Positions 1 to 7,414 of a stretch of DNA of 64,000 bases are shown piece by piece; within the stretch, counting starts at the first letter, position 1; every line of letters starts with the position of its first letter. This DNA comes from Bacteroidetes bacterium GWF2_43_63 (GTDB lineage Bacteria; Bacteroidota; Bacteroidia; Bacteroidales; DTU049). Location: assembly GCA_001769275.1 (NCBI GenBank), contig MEOQ01000009.1, positions 1-64,000 on the forward strand, read 5' to 3'. The notes beneath the pieces were generated by a model. It was not told the origin of the DNA, did not search any database, and worked only from the letters and a program-made list of their open reading frames with translations. A program made the position numbers and the translations under genes.

Positions 1-180
1 GTAAGGCTTGTGAACTCGAGGAACTCTGTTAACCAAAAGCAAGCAACCATGTATGCTCAATAATACATGCTCTTTGAAAGGTTTCGAACACTCATGATTA
101 CAAATCCGCGCCAGTGATCTCGCTAGTTGCACAACGCTCAATGCACAATGTTAGAGGTGCCGAAGGCGTAAAAGAAAGCT

Positions 181-206
181 GCGACTTGTCACGTTTTACG
201 TGAAGC
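181..206. repeat. 26-bp local repeat, copy 1
   Basis: Matches 291-316 with one mismatch. Each copy contains the perfect palindrome TCACGT-TTT-ACGTGA. A looser relative of the same palindromic words sits inside the interrupted repeat at 57385-57421. Confidence 0.75.
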
Positions 207-290
207 TCCATCCGATACTCCTCCGCCTCTGGCGGAGTAAACTCCGGAGTTAAACAATAATAGCCTCGGACGAAGTCCCAGGGGAGTTGT

Positions 291-316
291 GCGACATGTC
301 ACGTTTTACGTGAAGC
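291..316. repeat. 26-bp local repeat, copy 2
   Basis: Second copy of the repeat at 181-206, with the same TCACGT-TTT-ACGTGA palindrome. The copies are 110 bp apart in non-coding sequence. Confidence 0.75.
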
Positions 317-331
317 ACCGTTGAGTTGGAA

Positions 332-356
332 GGTCACGCGTCGGAGACGCGCGCCC
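332..356. repeat. Dispersed GC-rich palindromic repeat, copy 1
   Basis: GGTCACGCGTC followed by GGAGACGCGCGCCCA. The same element occurs at 21655-21681 and 22782-22808 (inverted orientation, 2 bp longer) and, split by an insertion, at 57373-57437. The core is the inverted repeat CGCGTC/GACGCG, so the element resembles a REP-type sequence. All copies are intergenic. Confidence 0.8.
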
Positions 357-482
357 AACGTAGGCGACGTAAAAACATGCGGTACAATGCACAACGATAA
401 CGCACAATGCCTCATTCCTGACGACTTTTGCCTATCGACTGACGACTTATCCCTTACTGGCTACTGGCCACTTACCACTATT

Positions 483-1163
483 TTATCCCTTATCTGAGAT
501 CTTGCTGAGTGCGTCTTTATTAAGAATCGAAATCTGACCTGCATCGAATGCAATTATTCTATCATGGCTCATTTCCGATAAAACTCGGCTGACGCTTTCG
601 CGCGAAGTGCCGATCAGATCGCCCATTTCGCCACGCGTGAGTGGCATGTTGAATTCATCGCTTTCGAATAATTTCTCTGAAAAGCATAAAATTGTTTCTG
701 CAACTAATCCGGGAATCTGTTTTTGAGCAAGACTTGCATACCGGAAATAGTCGTTCAGTTCATTTCGACACAACTCAACAATAAGCTCGTAGGCAAATTT
801 GCCGTTGCTGAAAATCAGATTGCGAAATATCCCAAGATCGATGAAACAAACTTCAGCATTGTTGATGGCAGTAACGGAAAACTGATTTATTTTCTCTCCA
901 AAATTAGTAGGCAAACCCAGAAAAGTCGGTGCTTTCACAACACGCAGAATTTTATCACGCGTGGGACCCTGCATATGCACTTTAGCCATGCCTTTGCGCA
1001 AATACGCCACATTGAGCGACAATGCATTTTGTTTGATGATAGACTCACCTTTTTTAAAATGTACCGAAACGCTATTGTTTTCAAGATCCTGAAACTCATC
1101 ATTGCTGAGATGACAGGTCGCGGCAGCTTTAAGCTTACAATCTTTGCAGTTATGTGATATCAT
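483..1163 (-). CDS. Crp/Fnr-family transcriptional regulator
   Basis: A 226-residue cyclic-nucleotide-binding-fold regulator with a C-terminal winged helix-turn-helix. The N-terminus has Cys6, Cys9 and Cys17 in a CxxC-x7-C arrangement, which in this superfamily can bind an Fe-S cluster or sense redox state; whether it does so here is inference. The recognition helix reads GTSRESVSRVL near residue 187. This is the Arg-Glu-x3-Arg pattern that E. coli CRP uses to read TGTGA. The gene diverges from the dsrE2-tusA-hdr operon, and two TGTGA-N6-TCACA-like sites lie in the shared intergenic region, so it probably controls both itself and that operon. The effector is unknown. Confidence 0.88.
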   Translation of the reverse strand: MISHNCKDCKLKAAATCHLSNDEFQDLENNSVSVHFKKGESIIKQNALSLNVAYLRKGMAKVHMQGPTRDKILRVVKAPTFLGLPTNFGEKINQFSVTAINNAEVCFIDLGIFRNLIFSNGKFAYELIVELCRNELNDYFRYASLAQKQIPGLVAETILCFSEKLFESDEFNMPLTRGEMGDLIGTSRESVSRVLSEMSHDRIIAFDAGQISILNKDALSKISDKG

Positions 1164-1206
1164 ATCGTTATTATTTATTGGTAAATATACAAAAAAAAAT
1201 CATATC

Positions 1207-1222
1207 TGTGACTTTTATCACG
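1207..1222. promoter_or_regulatory. Candidate Crp-type operator 1
   Basis: TGTGA-CTTTTA-TCACG differs from the CRP consensus TGTGA-N6-TCACA at one base. Its centre is 22 bp (two helical turns) from that of the site at 1229-1244. It lies between the regulator start (1163) and the DsrE2 promoter box (1277-1284). Confidence 0.65.
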
Positions 1223-1228
1223 CTCCAT

Positions 1229-1244
1229 TGTGGTGGATTTCACA
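1229..1244. promoter_or_regulatory. Candidate Crp-type operator 2
   Basis: TGTGG-TGGATT-TCACA has one mismatch to TGTGA-N6-TCACA. It sits about 55 bp upstream of the start site expected from the -7 box at 1277-1284, a plausible activator position. It overlaps a further palindrome, TTCACA-N6-TGTGAA (1239-1256). Confidence 0.65.
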
Positions 1245-1276
1245 CTTTCATGTGAATTTAGAGAATATAAGAAGCT

Positions 1277-1284
1277 TACATTTG
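1277..1284 (+). promoter_or_regulatory. Bacteroidota -7 box for the dsrE2-tusA-hdr operon
   Basis: TACATTTG matches TAnnTTTG exactly and lies 21 bases before ATG 1305. It excludes the longer reading frame that would begin upstream at 1230. Confidence 0.65.
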
Positions 1285-1304
1285 TCTATTCCAAATCAAC
1301 AACC

Positions 1305-1850
1305 ATGAACGAAGAATTCGAAAAACAATTTTTAGAGCTCCAGAAAAAAGTCGGCAAAATTGAAAAAGGAACCAAAGACCAGTTGACCATGGTCGTTTTT
1401 TCAGGAGATCTTGATAAACAGATTGCAGCCATGATTATCTCCACCGGTGCTGCAGCCTTTGATATGAAAGTGAAGCTTTTCTTTACTTTTTGGGCCACTG
1501 CTGCCCTGCGTGATCCAAAGAAAAAAGTCGGAGGAAAGAATTTCCTTGGAAAAATGTTCGGCATGATGCTCCCAAAAGGCGCTGGCAAACTGAAATTATC
1601 GAAAATGCACATGATGGGAATGGGTGCGTCAATGATCAAAGGTTTAATGAAAAAGAAAAAAGTGGCTTCCTTGCCTGAAATGTTCAAAACCGCTGGAGAA
1701 CTCGGTGTTGAAATCAATGTTTGCGAAATGTCGATGGATCTGATGGGCTTCAAACCCGAGGAACTCATCGATTATCCGCACATGAAAATCTGCGGTGTGG
1801 CTACATTCCTGGCCGATGCTGCCGAAAGTAAAGTTCAAATGTTCATTTAA
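1305..1850 (+). CDS. dsrE2: DsrE2-like sulfur-relay protein
   Basis: A 181-residue DsrE/DsrF-superfamily protein. The pattern INVCEMSMDLMGFKPEEL around Cys140 matches DsrE2 proteins, whose conserved Cys carries sulfur as a persulfide or thiosulfonate; Cys163 is a second thiol. The middle segment (residues 75-120) is rich in Met, Gly and Lys, as in the DsrE2 group. ATG 1305 is chosen because a -7 box lies at 1277-1284. The gene is followed 17 bases later by a tusA-like gene. TusA-DsrE2 pairs are known sulfur-transfer partners in sulfur-oxidising bacteria and archaea. First gene of the operon that continues into the Hdr/Qmo-like subunits. Confidence 0.85.
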   Translation: MNEEFEKQFLELQKKVGKIEKGTKDQLTMVVFSGDLDKQIAAMIISTGAAAFDMKVKLFFTFWATAALRDPKKKVGGKNFLGKMFGMMLPKGAGKLKLSKMHMMGMGASMIKGLMKKKKVASLPEMFKTAGELGVEINVCEMSMDLMGFKPEELIDYPHMKICGVATFLADAAESKVQMFI

Positions 1851-1867
1851 TTAAAACAAACAATATC

Positions 1868-2119
1868 ATGACAAACGAAGAATTGAAAGCGCTGACCGCG
1901 AACCAGACTGTGGATGCACGTGGAACAGCTTGCCCGGGCCCGCTGCTCGCAGCTAAAAAAGCCATGGGGGAAATCGAATCCGGCGAAATTATGGAAATCC
2001 TCTCATCGGACGAAGGAACTAAACACGATATTCCGAAATGGTGCGAGAAAATGGAACATGAGTTTCTCGGAATCGTGGAAGAAGACAGCTATTCAAGACT
2101 ATTCCTGCGTAAAGCATAG
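1868..2119 (+). CDS. tusA: TusA/SirA-family sulfur carrier
   Basis: An 83-residue TusA-fold protein. The signature DARGTACPGPL places the active thiol at Cys22 in the CPGP motif, which carries persulfide sulfur. Length and motif are complete. It lies 17 bases after dsrE2 and about 100 bases before the mvhD-like gene. In sulfur oxidisers with Hdr-like (sHdr) clusters, TusA and DsrE deliver sulfur to the Hdr complex; a similar role is inferred here. TusA also serves tRNA thiolation in other bacteria, but the neighbourhood argues for sulfur energy metabolism. Confidence 0.85.
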   Translation: MTNEELKALTANQTVDARGTACPGPLLAAKKAMGEIESGEIMEILSSDEGTKHDIPKWCEKMEHEFLGIVEEDSYSRLFLRKA

Positions 2120-2219
2120 TAACGTATAAGCCCGTCAGGGCCTCATTTCATGTGATTGTTGACGACAGAAAAACTGACTGTCATAGTAGGTTATTGTCCG
2201 GTAATTAATATTTCAGCAT

Positions 2220-2660
2220 ATGGAAAACACAGCTTTCCGACCCAAAATCCTGGTCTTTTCTACTGATAAGATTTCTGATCCGGGAATCGATCAGGCGGGA
2301 CTTCGCAAAATTCATTATTCACCTTCGGTGTATGTTATAAGTATGCCCTGCTCTTCCGGCATCAAGCCGCGCTGGATTATGCATGCCCTGGAACAGGGCT
2401 TTGACGGCGTATTCATTGCGGCCGACGGCCACGAATGTTCCTACAGTCCGCAATGTCCGGAGCATACCAATAAAATTATCACCGACACGCAGGATCTGAT
2501 GAGGGCGAAAAACATCAGCCCAAAACGCATCCGTATGGCAGCTATATGCTCGGTATGTGCAGAGCCGTTTGCCGGGCACATGGAAAATTTTGCAAAGATT
2601 CTGGGTGAAATCGGAAGCATTACCAATGAACTGGGATCATCTTCAACCAACGAAAAATAA
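2220..2660 (+). CDS. MvhD/FrhD-like iron-sulfur protein
   Basis: A 146-residue protein of the 'hydrogenase iron-sulfur subunit' family (MvhD), which passes electrons to HdrA through a [2Fe-2S] cluster. Visible Cys are at 44, 73, 79, 110 and 113, in the order usual for the family after its first motif. The N-terminal CxxC normally found near residue 12 is absent: that segment reads FSTDKISDPG. Cluster ligation may therefore differ. It ends 5 bases before the HdrA-like gene. In Desulfovibrio the MvhD domain is fused to QmoB; here it is a separate protein. No hydrogenase gene is present, so the usual hydrogenase partner is missing. Confidence 0.75.
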   Translation: MENTAFRPKILVFSTDKISDPGIDQAGLRKIHYSPSVYVISMPCSSGIKPRWIMHALEQGFDGVFIAADGHECSYSPQCPEHTNKIITDTQDLMRAKNISPKRIRMAAICSVCAEPFAGHMENFAKILGEIGSITNELGSSSTNEK

Positions 2661-2665
2661 AGATC

Positions 2666-5410
2666 ATGCAGGAAGAAAAGAAAATATTTGACACATTGGT
2701 GATCGGCGGCGGTATTGCAGGTCAGGAAGCTGCACTGAGTCTCGCCGGTATGGAAAACCAGGTGCTGATGGTCGAAAAAGGACTTTCGATCGGTGGCAAG
2801 ATGATTCAACTCAGTAAGGTCTTCCCTACCCTTGACTGCGCAGCCTGCATTACCACACCTAAAATGTCGGAAACAGCCAGACATGAGAATATTCATCTTA
2901 TGCTCAACAGCGAGATCAATTCTGTGGTAAAAAACGATCATGGTTTTGAAGTCAATTTCACAAAAAACCCACGGTATATTATTGCCGAAAACTGCACCGG
3001 ATGCCAGTTGTGTGAGGTTGCCTGCCCTGAAGTGCGCAGCGATGAATACAATACCAATCTGGCGGGACGTAAAGTAGCATATATTCCATTTTCACTGGCG
3101 AATCCGCGTATTGCAACCATCGATCGACAAGATGTTTCAGCGCCCTGCATCAATGAATGTCCGGGCGGTGTGAAACCCTATGGCTATATTACATTGGTTC
3201 GTAATGGCCAGTACGAAGATGCTATGAAATTACACATGGAGGACATTCCCCTTCCGGGAAGCCTTGGGCGCGCTTGTTACGCACCTTGTCAGAACGCCTG
3301 CACACGCGCAAGTCTGGAAGCACCGGTTGATATACGTCAGATTAAAAGATTTTTTGCAGAAGACTTTTACAATAAATTTCCTGATGCTCCTGCCGTAAAC
3401 ATTGAAAAAAAATCCGGAAGAAAAATTGCCGTTATTGGCTCCGGTCCGGCCGGTCTCACAGCCGCATACCAACTTGCTTTGAAAGGTCATCAGGTGAAAA
3501 TTTTCGAAGCCGCACCTGTTGCAGGCGGAATGCTGGCGCTCACGCTACCTGAATATCGACTTCCGAAAACCGTGGTGGCACGCGATGTTCAGAATATAAC
3601 CGCGCTGGGCATTGAAATTGAGCTCAATCATAAAGTTGAAGATCTGAATAAACTGAAATCCGAAGGATTTGATGCTGTCTTTGTTTCCGTCGGCACACAC
3701 CACACAGGATCACTCGGTGTTGAGGGATCTGATCTTAAAGGAATTGTATCATGTCTCGATTTTTTACGCGAAGCCAATATCGGACAAAAACAAGATCTGC
3801 GCGGAAAAAAAGTAATGGTGATTGGTGGTGGAAATACAGCCATCGATGCGGCCCGTACATCGCTGCGACTCGGTGCTGAAAAAGTGACCGTGGTCTATCG
3901 TCGCAGCCGCGCCGAAATGCCATGCTTCGCTCCCGAAATTCACGAAGCTGAAGAAGAAGGTGTTCAGATTGCGATTCTGCGCAATCCAACACGTTTTATG
4001 GGCGAAAACGGGGTACTGAGAAAAGCTGAACTTATTAAAATGGAACTCTCCGAACCCGATGCCAGTGGTCGTAAAAAACCAGTCCCTGTCAATGGTTCAG
4101 AATATCTTGAAGACGTTGATTTGGTCATCGAAGCCATCGGACTGCAATCATCTGCAACAGTTTTCTCAGGCCAGATTGAGCTGGATAAGACCGGAGTAAT
4201 AAAAACGAATGATAAAACACTGCAAACGTCGGTTCCGCATATTTTTGCCGGAGGCGATAGTGTGAGCGGCGCTTCAACAATTATCGAAGCTGCCGGTATG
4301 GGAAAACGTGCTGCATTTTATCTCGATAAATTTCTTGCCGGCGAAAATCCGGATGCTTATGAATTCGGAGATAAACTCCCGGCTGTAGATAAATTCAAAG
4401 TACTGAGCCGCCCCGGTATTGAATACAAACGCCCGCTGGCACACAAGCTGCGCAGCCCTGAGGAACGAAAAAAAGATTTTCTCGACGCCGAACTCACCTA
4501 CTCCGAAGCGGAAGTAAAACTTAGTACAGAGCGCTGCCTCGACTGCAGCAACTGTCGCGAATGTCATCAGTGTGTAACCGCTTGTCCGGCTTATGCCATC
4601 GACTTTTCTCAGAAAAAAGAAGTTGTAACTGCAGAAGCAAAATCGGTGATTATCTCTACGGGTTTCAAACTTTTTCCACCATCCGGCAAGCCCGAATATG
4701 GCTACGAAAAATACCCGAATGTAATCGACTCCCTGCAAATGGATCGCCTGATTGCACCAACGCGTCCGTACAACAACGTACTGCGTCCCGGCGATGGAAA
4801 AACACCTGATAATATTGCGTATGTTTTATGTACCGGATCGCGTGATTCAAGTATCGAAAATCACGCATGCGGACTTGAATGTTCGAACAATCCAATTTGT
4901 TCTCAAATCTGTTGCATGTATTCCATCAAACAGGCACAGCTGCTGATGGGCGCTCTGCCATTGGCTGATATCACTATTTACTATATGGATATCCGTGCTT
5001 TTGGAAAAGGTTATGAGGAATTTTTTGTTCAGTCCAAAGGAATGGGCGTGAGTTTCATCAAAGGGAAAATTGCAAAAATAAACGAAAAGGAAGATGGCAG
5101 CGGCGATCTGATTCTTCGCTACGAAGATGTGACCACCGGCACTTACAAAGAAGCCAAACATGATTTGGTCGTTCTGTCTGTTGGAGTTCTTCCCGATAAA
5201 ACAATTCCGCAGATGTTTACCAATGCTAATCTTGAACTTGATGAATTCAACTACGTGAAACAACCCGATGAAATGCTGAATCCTGCTAAAACCAGTATTG
5301 AAGGGGTCTTTGTTGCTGGTACTGCATGCGGCCCAAAAGATATTCCGGACTCAATTCTGTCAGCCGGATGTGCCGCAGCAGAAGTTGCATCATATTTAAA
5401 AACAGTTTAA
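2666..5410 (+). CDS. HdrA/QmoA-like flavoprotein with inserted GltD/NfnB-type NAD(P)H oxidoreductase
   Basis: A 914-residue fusion. Residues 1-150 are the first half of an HdrA/QmoA-like protein: FAD motif GGGIAG (14-19), the family segment FPTLDCAACITTPKM and a [4Fe-4S] motif at Cys110-Cys120. Residues about 153-620 are a complete GltD/NfnB-like module: Cys 161, 165, 204, 208 and 212 for Fe-S clusters, FAD motif GSGPAG (258-263) and NAD(P) motif GGGNTA (387-392). HdrA resumes with a Cys-rich motif (Cys 624, 627, 630, 633, 636, 640) and runs to residue 914. The insert-free paralog at 20020-21468 marks both junctions. The protein should carry two FADs and several Fe-S clusters and could bifurcate or confurcate electrons with NAD(P)H. 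This mechanism is inferred. Confidence 0.9.
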   Translation: MQEEKKIFDTLVIGGGIAGQEAALSLAGMENQVLMVEKGLSIGGKMIQLSKVFPTLDCAACITTPKMSETARHENIHLMLNSEINSVVKNDHGFEVNFTKNPRYIIAENCTGCQLCEVACPEVRSDEYNTNLAGRKVAYIPFSLANPRIATIDRQDVSAPCINECPGGVKPYGYITLVRNGQYEDAMKLHMEDIPLPGSLGRACYAPCQNACTRASLEAPVDIRQIKRFFAEDFYNKFPDAPAVNIEKKSGRKIAVIGSGPAGLTAAYQLALKGHQVKIFEAAPVAGGMLALTLPEYRLPKTVVARDVQNITALGIEIELNHKVEDLNKLKSEGFDAVFVSVGTHHTGSLGVEGSDLKGIVSCLDFLREANIGQKQDLRGKKVMVIGGGNTAIDAARTSLRLGAEKVTVVYRRSRAEMPCFAPEIHEAEEEGVQIAILRNPTRFMGENGVLRKAELIKMELSEPDASGRKKPVPVNGSEYLEDVDLVIEAIGLQSSATVFSGQIELDKTGVIKTNDKTLQTSVPHIFAGGDSVSGASTIIEAAGMGKRAAFYLDKFLAGENPDAYEFGDKLPAVDKFKVLSRPGIEYKRPLAHKLRSPEERKKDFLDAELTYSEAEVKLSTERCLDCSNCRECHQCVTACPAYAIDFSQKKEVVTAEAKSVIISTGFKLFPPSGKPEYGYEKYPNVIDSLQMDRLIAPTRPYNNVLRPGDGKTPDNIAYVLCTGSRDSSIENHACGLECSNNPICSQICCMYSIKQAQLLMGALPLADITIYYMDIRAFGKGYEEFFVQSKGMGVSFIKGKIAKINEKEDGSGDLILRYEDVTTGTYKEAKHDLVVLSVGVLPDKTIPQMFTNANLELDEFNYVKQPDEMLNPAKTSIEGVFVAGTACGPKDIPDSILSAGCAAAEVASYLKTV

Positions 5411-5420
5411 ATCAGACAAT

Positions 5421-7409
5421 ATGAATAATAAGATAGGTGTCTATATTTGTCATTGCGGCGGCAATATCTCCGATTATGTTGATGTAGCTGAAGTGCAACG
5501 TCTGATGAAGGACGAAGATGGTGTGGTGATTTCCAAACATGTGATGTTTGCCTGCGCCGACTCCAATCAAAAGGAAATGATTGAAGATATTGAATCGCAG
5601 AATCTCGATGCCATAGTTGTAGCATCGTGTTCTCCAAAACTGCACACACACACGTTTCGCGGCGTTGCTGAGCGCGCTGGTTTGAATAAATACAACTACA
5701 TTCAGGCAAATATCCGTGAACAATGCTCATGGCCGCACAGCGACAAACCACTGGATGCAACGCATAAAGCAGTAGGACTCATCCGTGCTGCCATCAAAAA
5801 AGCAGCGTTGTCCGAAGCGCTTGAAACCATTGAGATCGAAGCGAAAGACGCATCACTTGTTATTGGTGCTGGTGTTGCCGGAATGAAGGCTGCAATTGAA
5901 CTTGCAGGCATCGGCAACCAGGTTTTTCTGATCGAAAAAGAAGCGCATGTTGGTGGAAAACTACTTGAAAATGGAAAACTTTTTCCTACCAGTCAAAATG
6001 GAAAAGAACTTGCAGCCGGCTTACTGAGCCAGATTAAAGCCAATCCGAAAATCACGTTGTTTACTGAAACCGAAGTCGAAAAAGTTTCGGGCAGTGTCGG
6101 AAATTTTTCTGTTGATGTGAAAGTTCGCATGGCCGGAACCAACACAGAGACTATGACTCTGGCCGTTGGTTCTGTGCTTGTTGCAACCGGATATGCACAT
6201 TATCAGCCCAAAGAAAGTGAATACGGCTATGGTCTGTCAGACCGTGTGATTACACTTCCCGAGCTGAAAAAGCGCATAGAAGAAAACAACGGTGTAATCA
6301 CGCACAATGGCAAACCAGTGAAATCGCTTGCTTTTGTCTATTGCGTAGGAAGCCGACAAAGTAAAGGTGAAAATAAATATTGCTCACGCATGTGCTGCTC
6401 GTCGGCCATTCATACCTCGCTGCTGCTGAAGGAAAGCAACCGCGATATGAAAATTCTGCATTTGTACCGCGACATCCGCACCTACGGAAAACAGGAAATC
6501 ATGTATGAGAAATCATCGAAACAGGGCGATATCTATCTGAAGTTTGAAGAAAAAGAAGCGCCTGTTGTTGATGTGGTCAACAATACCATCACAGTAAAAC
6601 TGAAAGATTATCTCACACAAAAAAAAGAAATTGAATTTCAACCCGACATGCTGGTGCTTGTAACCGGAGCCGTTGCGCGCGAAGACAGTGCAGATGTTTC
6701 AGCGAAATTCAAAATTCCCCGCGGCGCTGATAAATTTTTCAACGAAATCCATCCTAAACTGAAGCCGGTTGAAACAGTCATAAACGGTGTGTTTATCGGT
6801 GGTTCATGCCAGGGACCGAAAAACATAAGCGAGTCGGTACAATCCTCTTCGTCGGCTGTATCAAAAATTGCTGCATTAATTAAAGACGGACTTGTTCAAC
6901 TTGAACCGATCATCGCCCGCGTAAACGCTGATGCTTGCTTGTGGTGCGGTAAATGTGCCGCTGTTTGCGAGTACGACGCATTGAAAGAAATGACGTTTAA
7001 CGGAAAACAAATTGCCGAAGTAAACCCTGCAACCTGCAAGGGATGCGGTATTTGCACACCCGTTTGTCCAACCGATGCGCTGGAAGTAATCATGTACACC
7101 AATTCCGAAATGGAATCGATGATTGACGGATTTATGGAAAACGTTGTACTGGAGCCATCGACCGAAGACACGGAAGAAGAATCTGTTGCCAGTGGACCGG
7201 TGAAAATGAAGGAGCATCCGCAACTTTGGCGTCAGATTGCAGCCAGCATTGCTACAGAACACAAGACCATACCTGAAATTGCACAAACCATTGGTATGGA
7301 CAAGGACCTTGTGACCTGGCATGTGATGACTATGAATAAGTACAACGTGCTCATGGCCGATGGAATGGACAGCAAAGAACAGTATTACTATTACAAATTA
7401 AAAAATTAG
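5421..7409 (+). CDS. HdrA/QmoB-like flavin and iron-sulfur subunit
   Basis: A 662-residue HdrA-family protein. The N-terminal domain (1-135) has the HdrA start ICHCGGNI (Cys10, Cys12) with further Cys at 45, 70 and 102. The FAD motif GAGVAG is at 149-154, followed by the conserved family segments. Two [4Fe-4S] ferredoxin motifs are at 506-516 and 539-549. Residues about 596-662 form an unusual C-terminal extension that looks like a small winged helix (IPEIAQTIGMDKDLVTWHV). QmoB of sulfate reducers instead ends in an MvhD domain, which here is a separate gene. It starts 10 bases after the fused HdrA gene and ends 5 bases before the qmoC-like gene. Likely central electron-distributing subunit of the complex. 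Confidence 0.87.
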   Translation: MNNKIGVYICHCGGNISDYVDVAEVQRLMKDEDGVVISKHVMFACADSNQKEMIEDIESQNLDAIVVASCSPKLHTHTFRGVAERAGLNKYNYIQANIREQCSWPHSDKPLDATHKAVGLIRAAIKKAALSEALETIEIEAKDASLVIGAGVAGMKAAIELAGIGNQVFLIEKEAHVGGKLLENGKLFPTSQNGKELAAGLLSQIKANPKITLFTETEVEKVSGSVGNFSVDVKVRMAGTNTETMTLAVGSVLVATGYAHYQPKESEYGYGLSDRVITLPELKKRIEENNGVITHNGKPVKSLAFVYCVGSRQSKGENKYCSRMCCSSAIHTSLLLKESNRDMKILHLYRDIRTYGKQEIMYEKSSKQGDIYLKFEEKEAPVVDVVNNTITVKLKDYLTQKKEIEFQPDMLVLVTGAVAREDSADVSAKFKIPRGADKFFNEIHPKLKPVETVINGVFIGGSCQGPKNISESVQSSSSAVSKIAALIKDGLVQLEPIIARVNADACLWCGKCAAVCEYDALKEMTFNGKQIAEVNPATCKGCGICTPVCPTDALEVIMYTNSEMESMIDGFMENVVLEPSTEDTEEESVASGPVKMKEHPQLWRQIAASIATEHKTIPEIAQTIGMDKDLVTWHVMTMNKYNVLMADGMDSKEQYYYYKLKN

Positions 7410-7414
7410 CAGCG

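Larger units (their letters stand above)
1..482. other. Intergenic region with small repeats, no gene seen
   Basis: No convincing coding frame is visible before the Crp-type regulator. The stretch holds two copies of a 26-bp repeat (181-206 and 291-316), a perfect hairpin at 221-237 (CTCCGCC/GGCGGAG), a 12-bp palindrome at 240-251 and one copy of the dispersed GC-rich palindromic repeat at 332-356. The last 80 bases are low-complexity TGACGACT-like sequence without recognisable content. Confidence 0.6.

Noticed and set aside
181-316. CRISPR-like array
   Set aside because: Only two repeat copies 110 bases apart, without regular spacers and without cas genes in the window.
723-1157. Long plus-strand frame opposite the Crp-type regulator
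   Set aside because: It mirrors the regulator gene on the other strand, has no family features and no promoter or ribosome binding site.
1230-1304. Upstream extension of the DsrE2 gene
   Set aside because: It would begin before the -7 box at 1277-1284 and inside the operator region, and the extra residues are unlike DsrE2.
2666-5410. Fused HdrA as an assembly error
   Set aside because: The frame is continuous over 914 codons, the insert is a complete module with all motifs, and both junctions lie at matching places relative to the paralog. Raw reads would still settle it.
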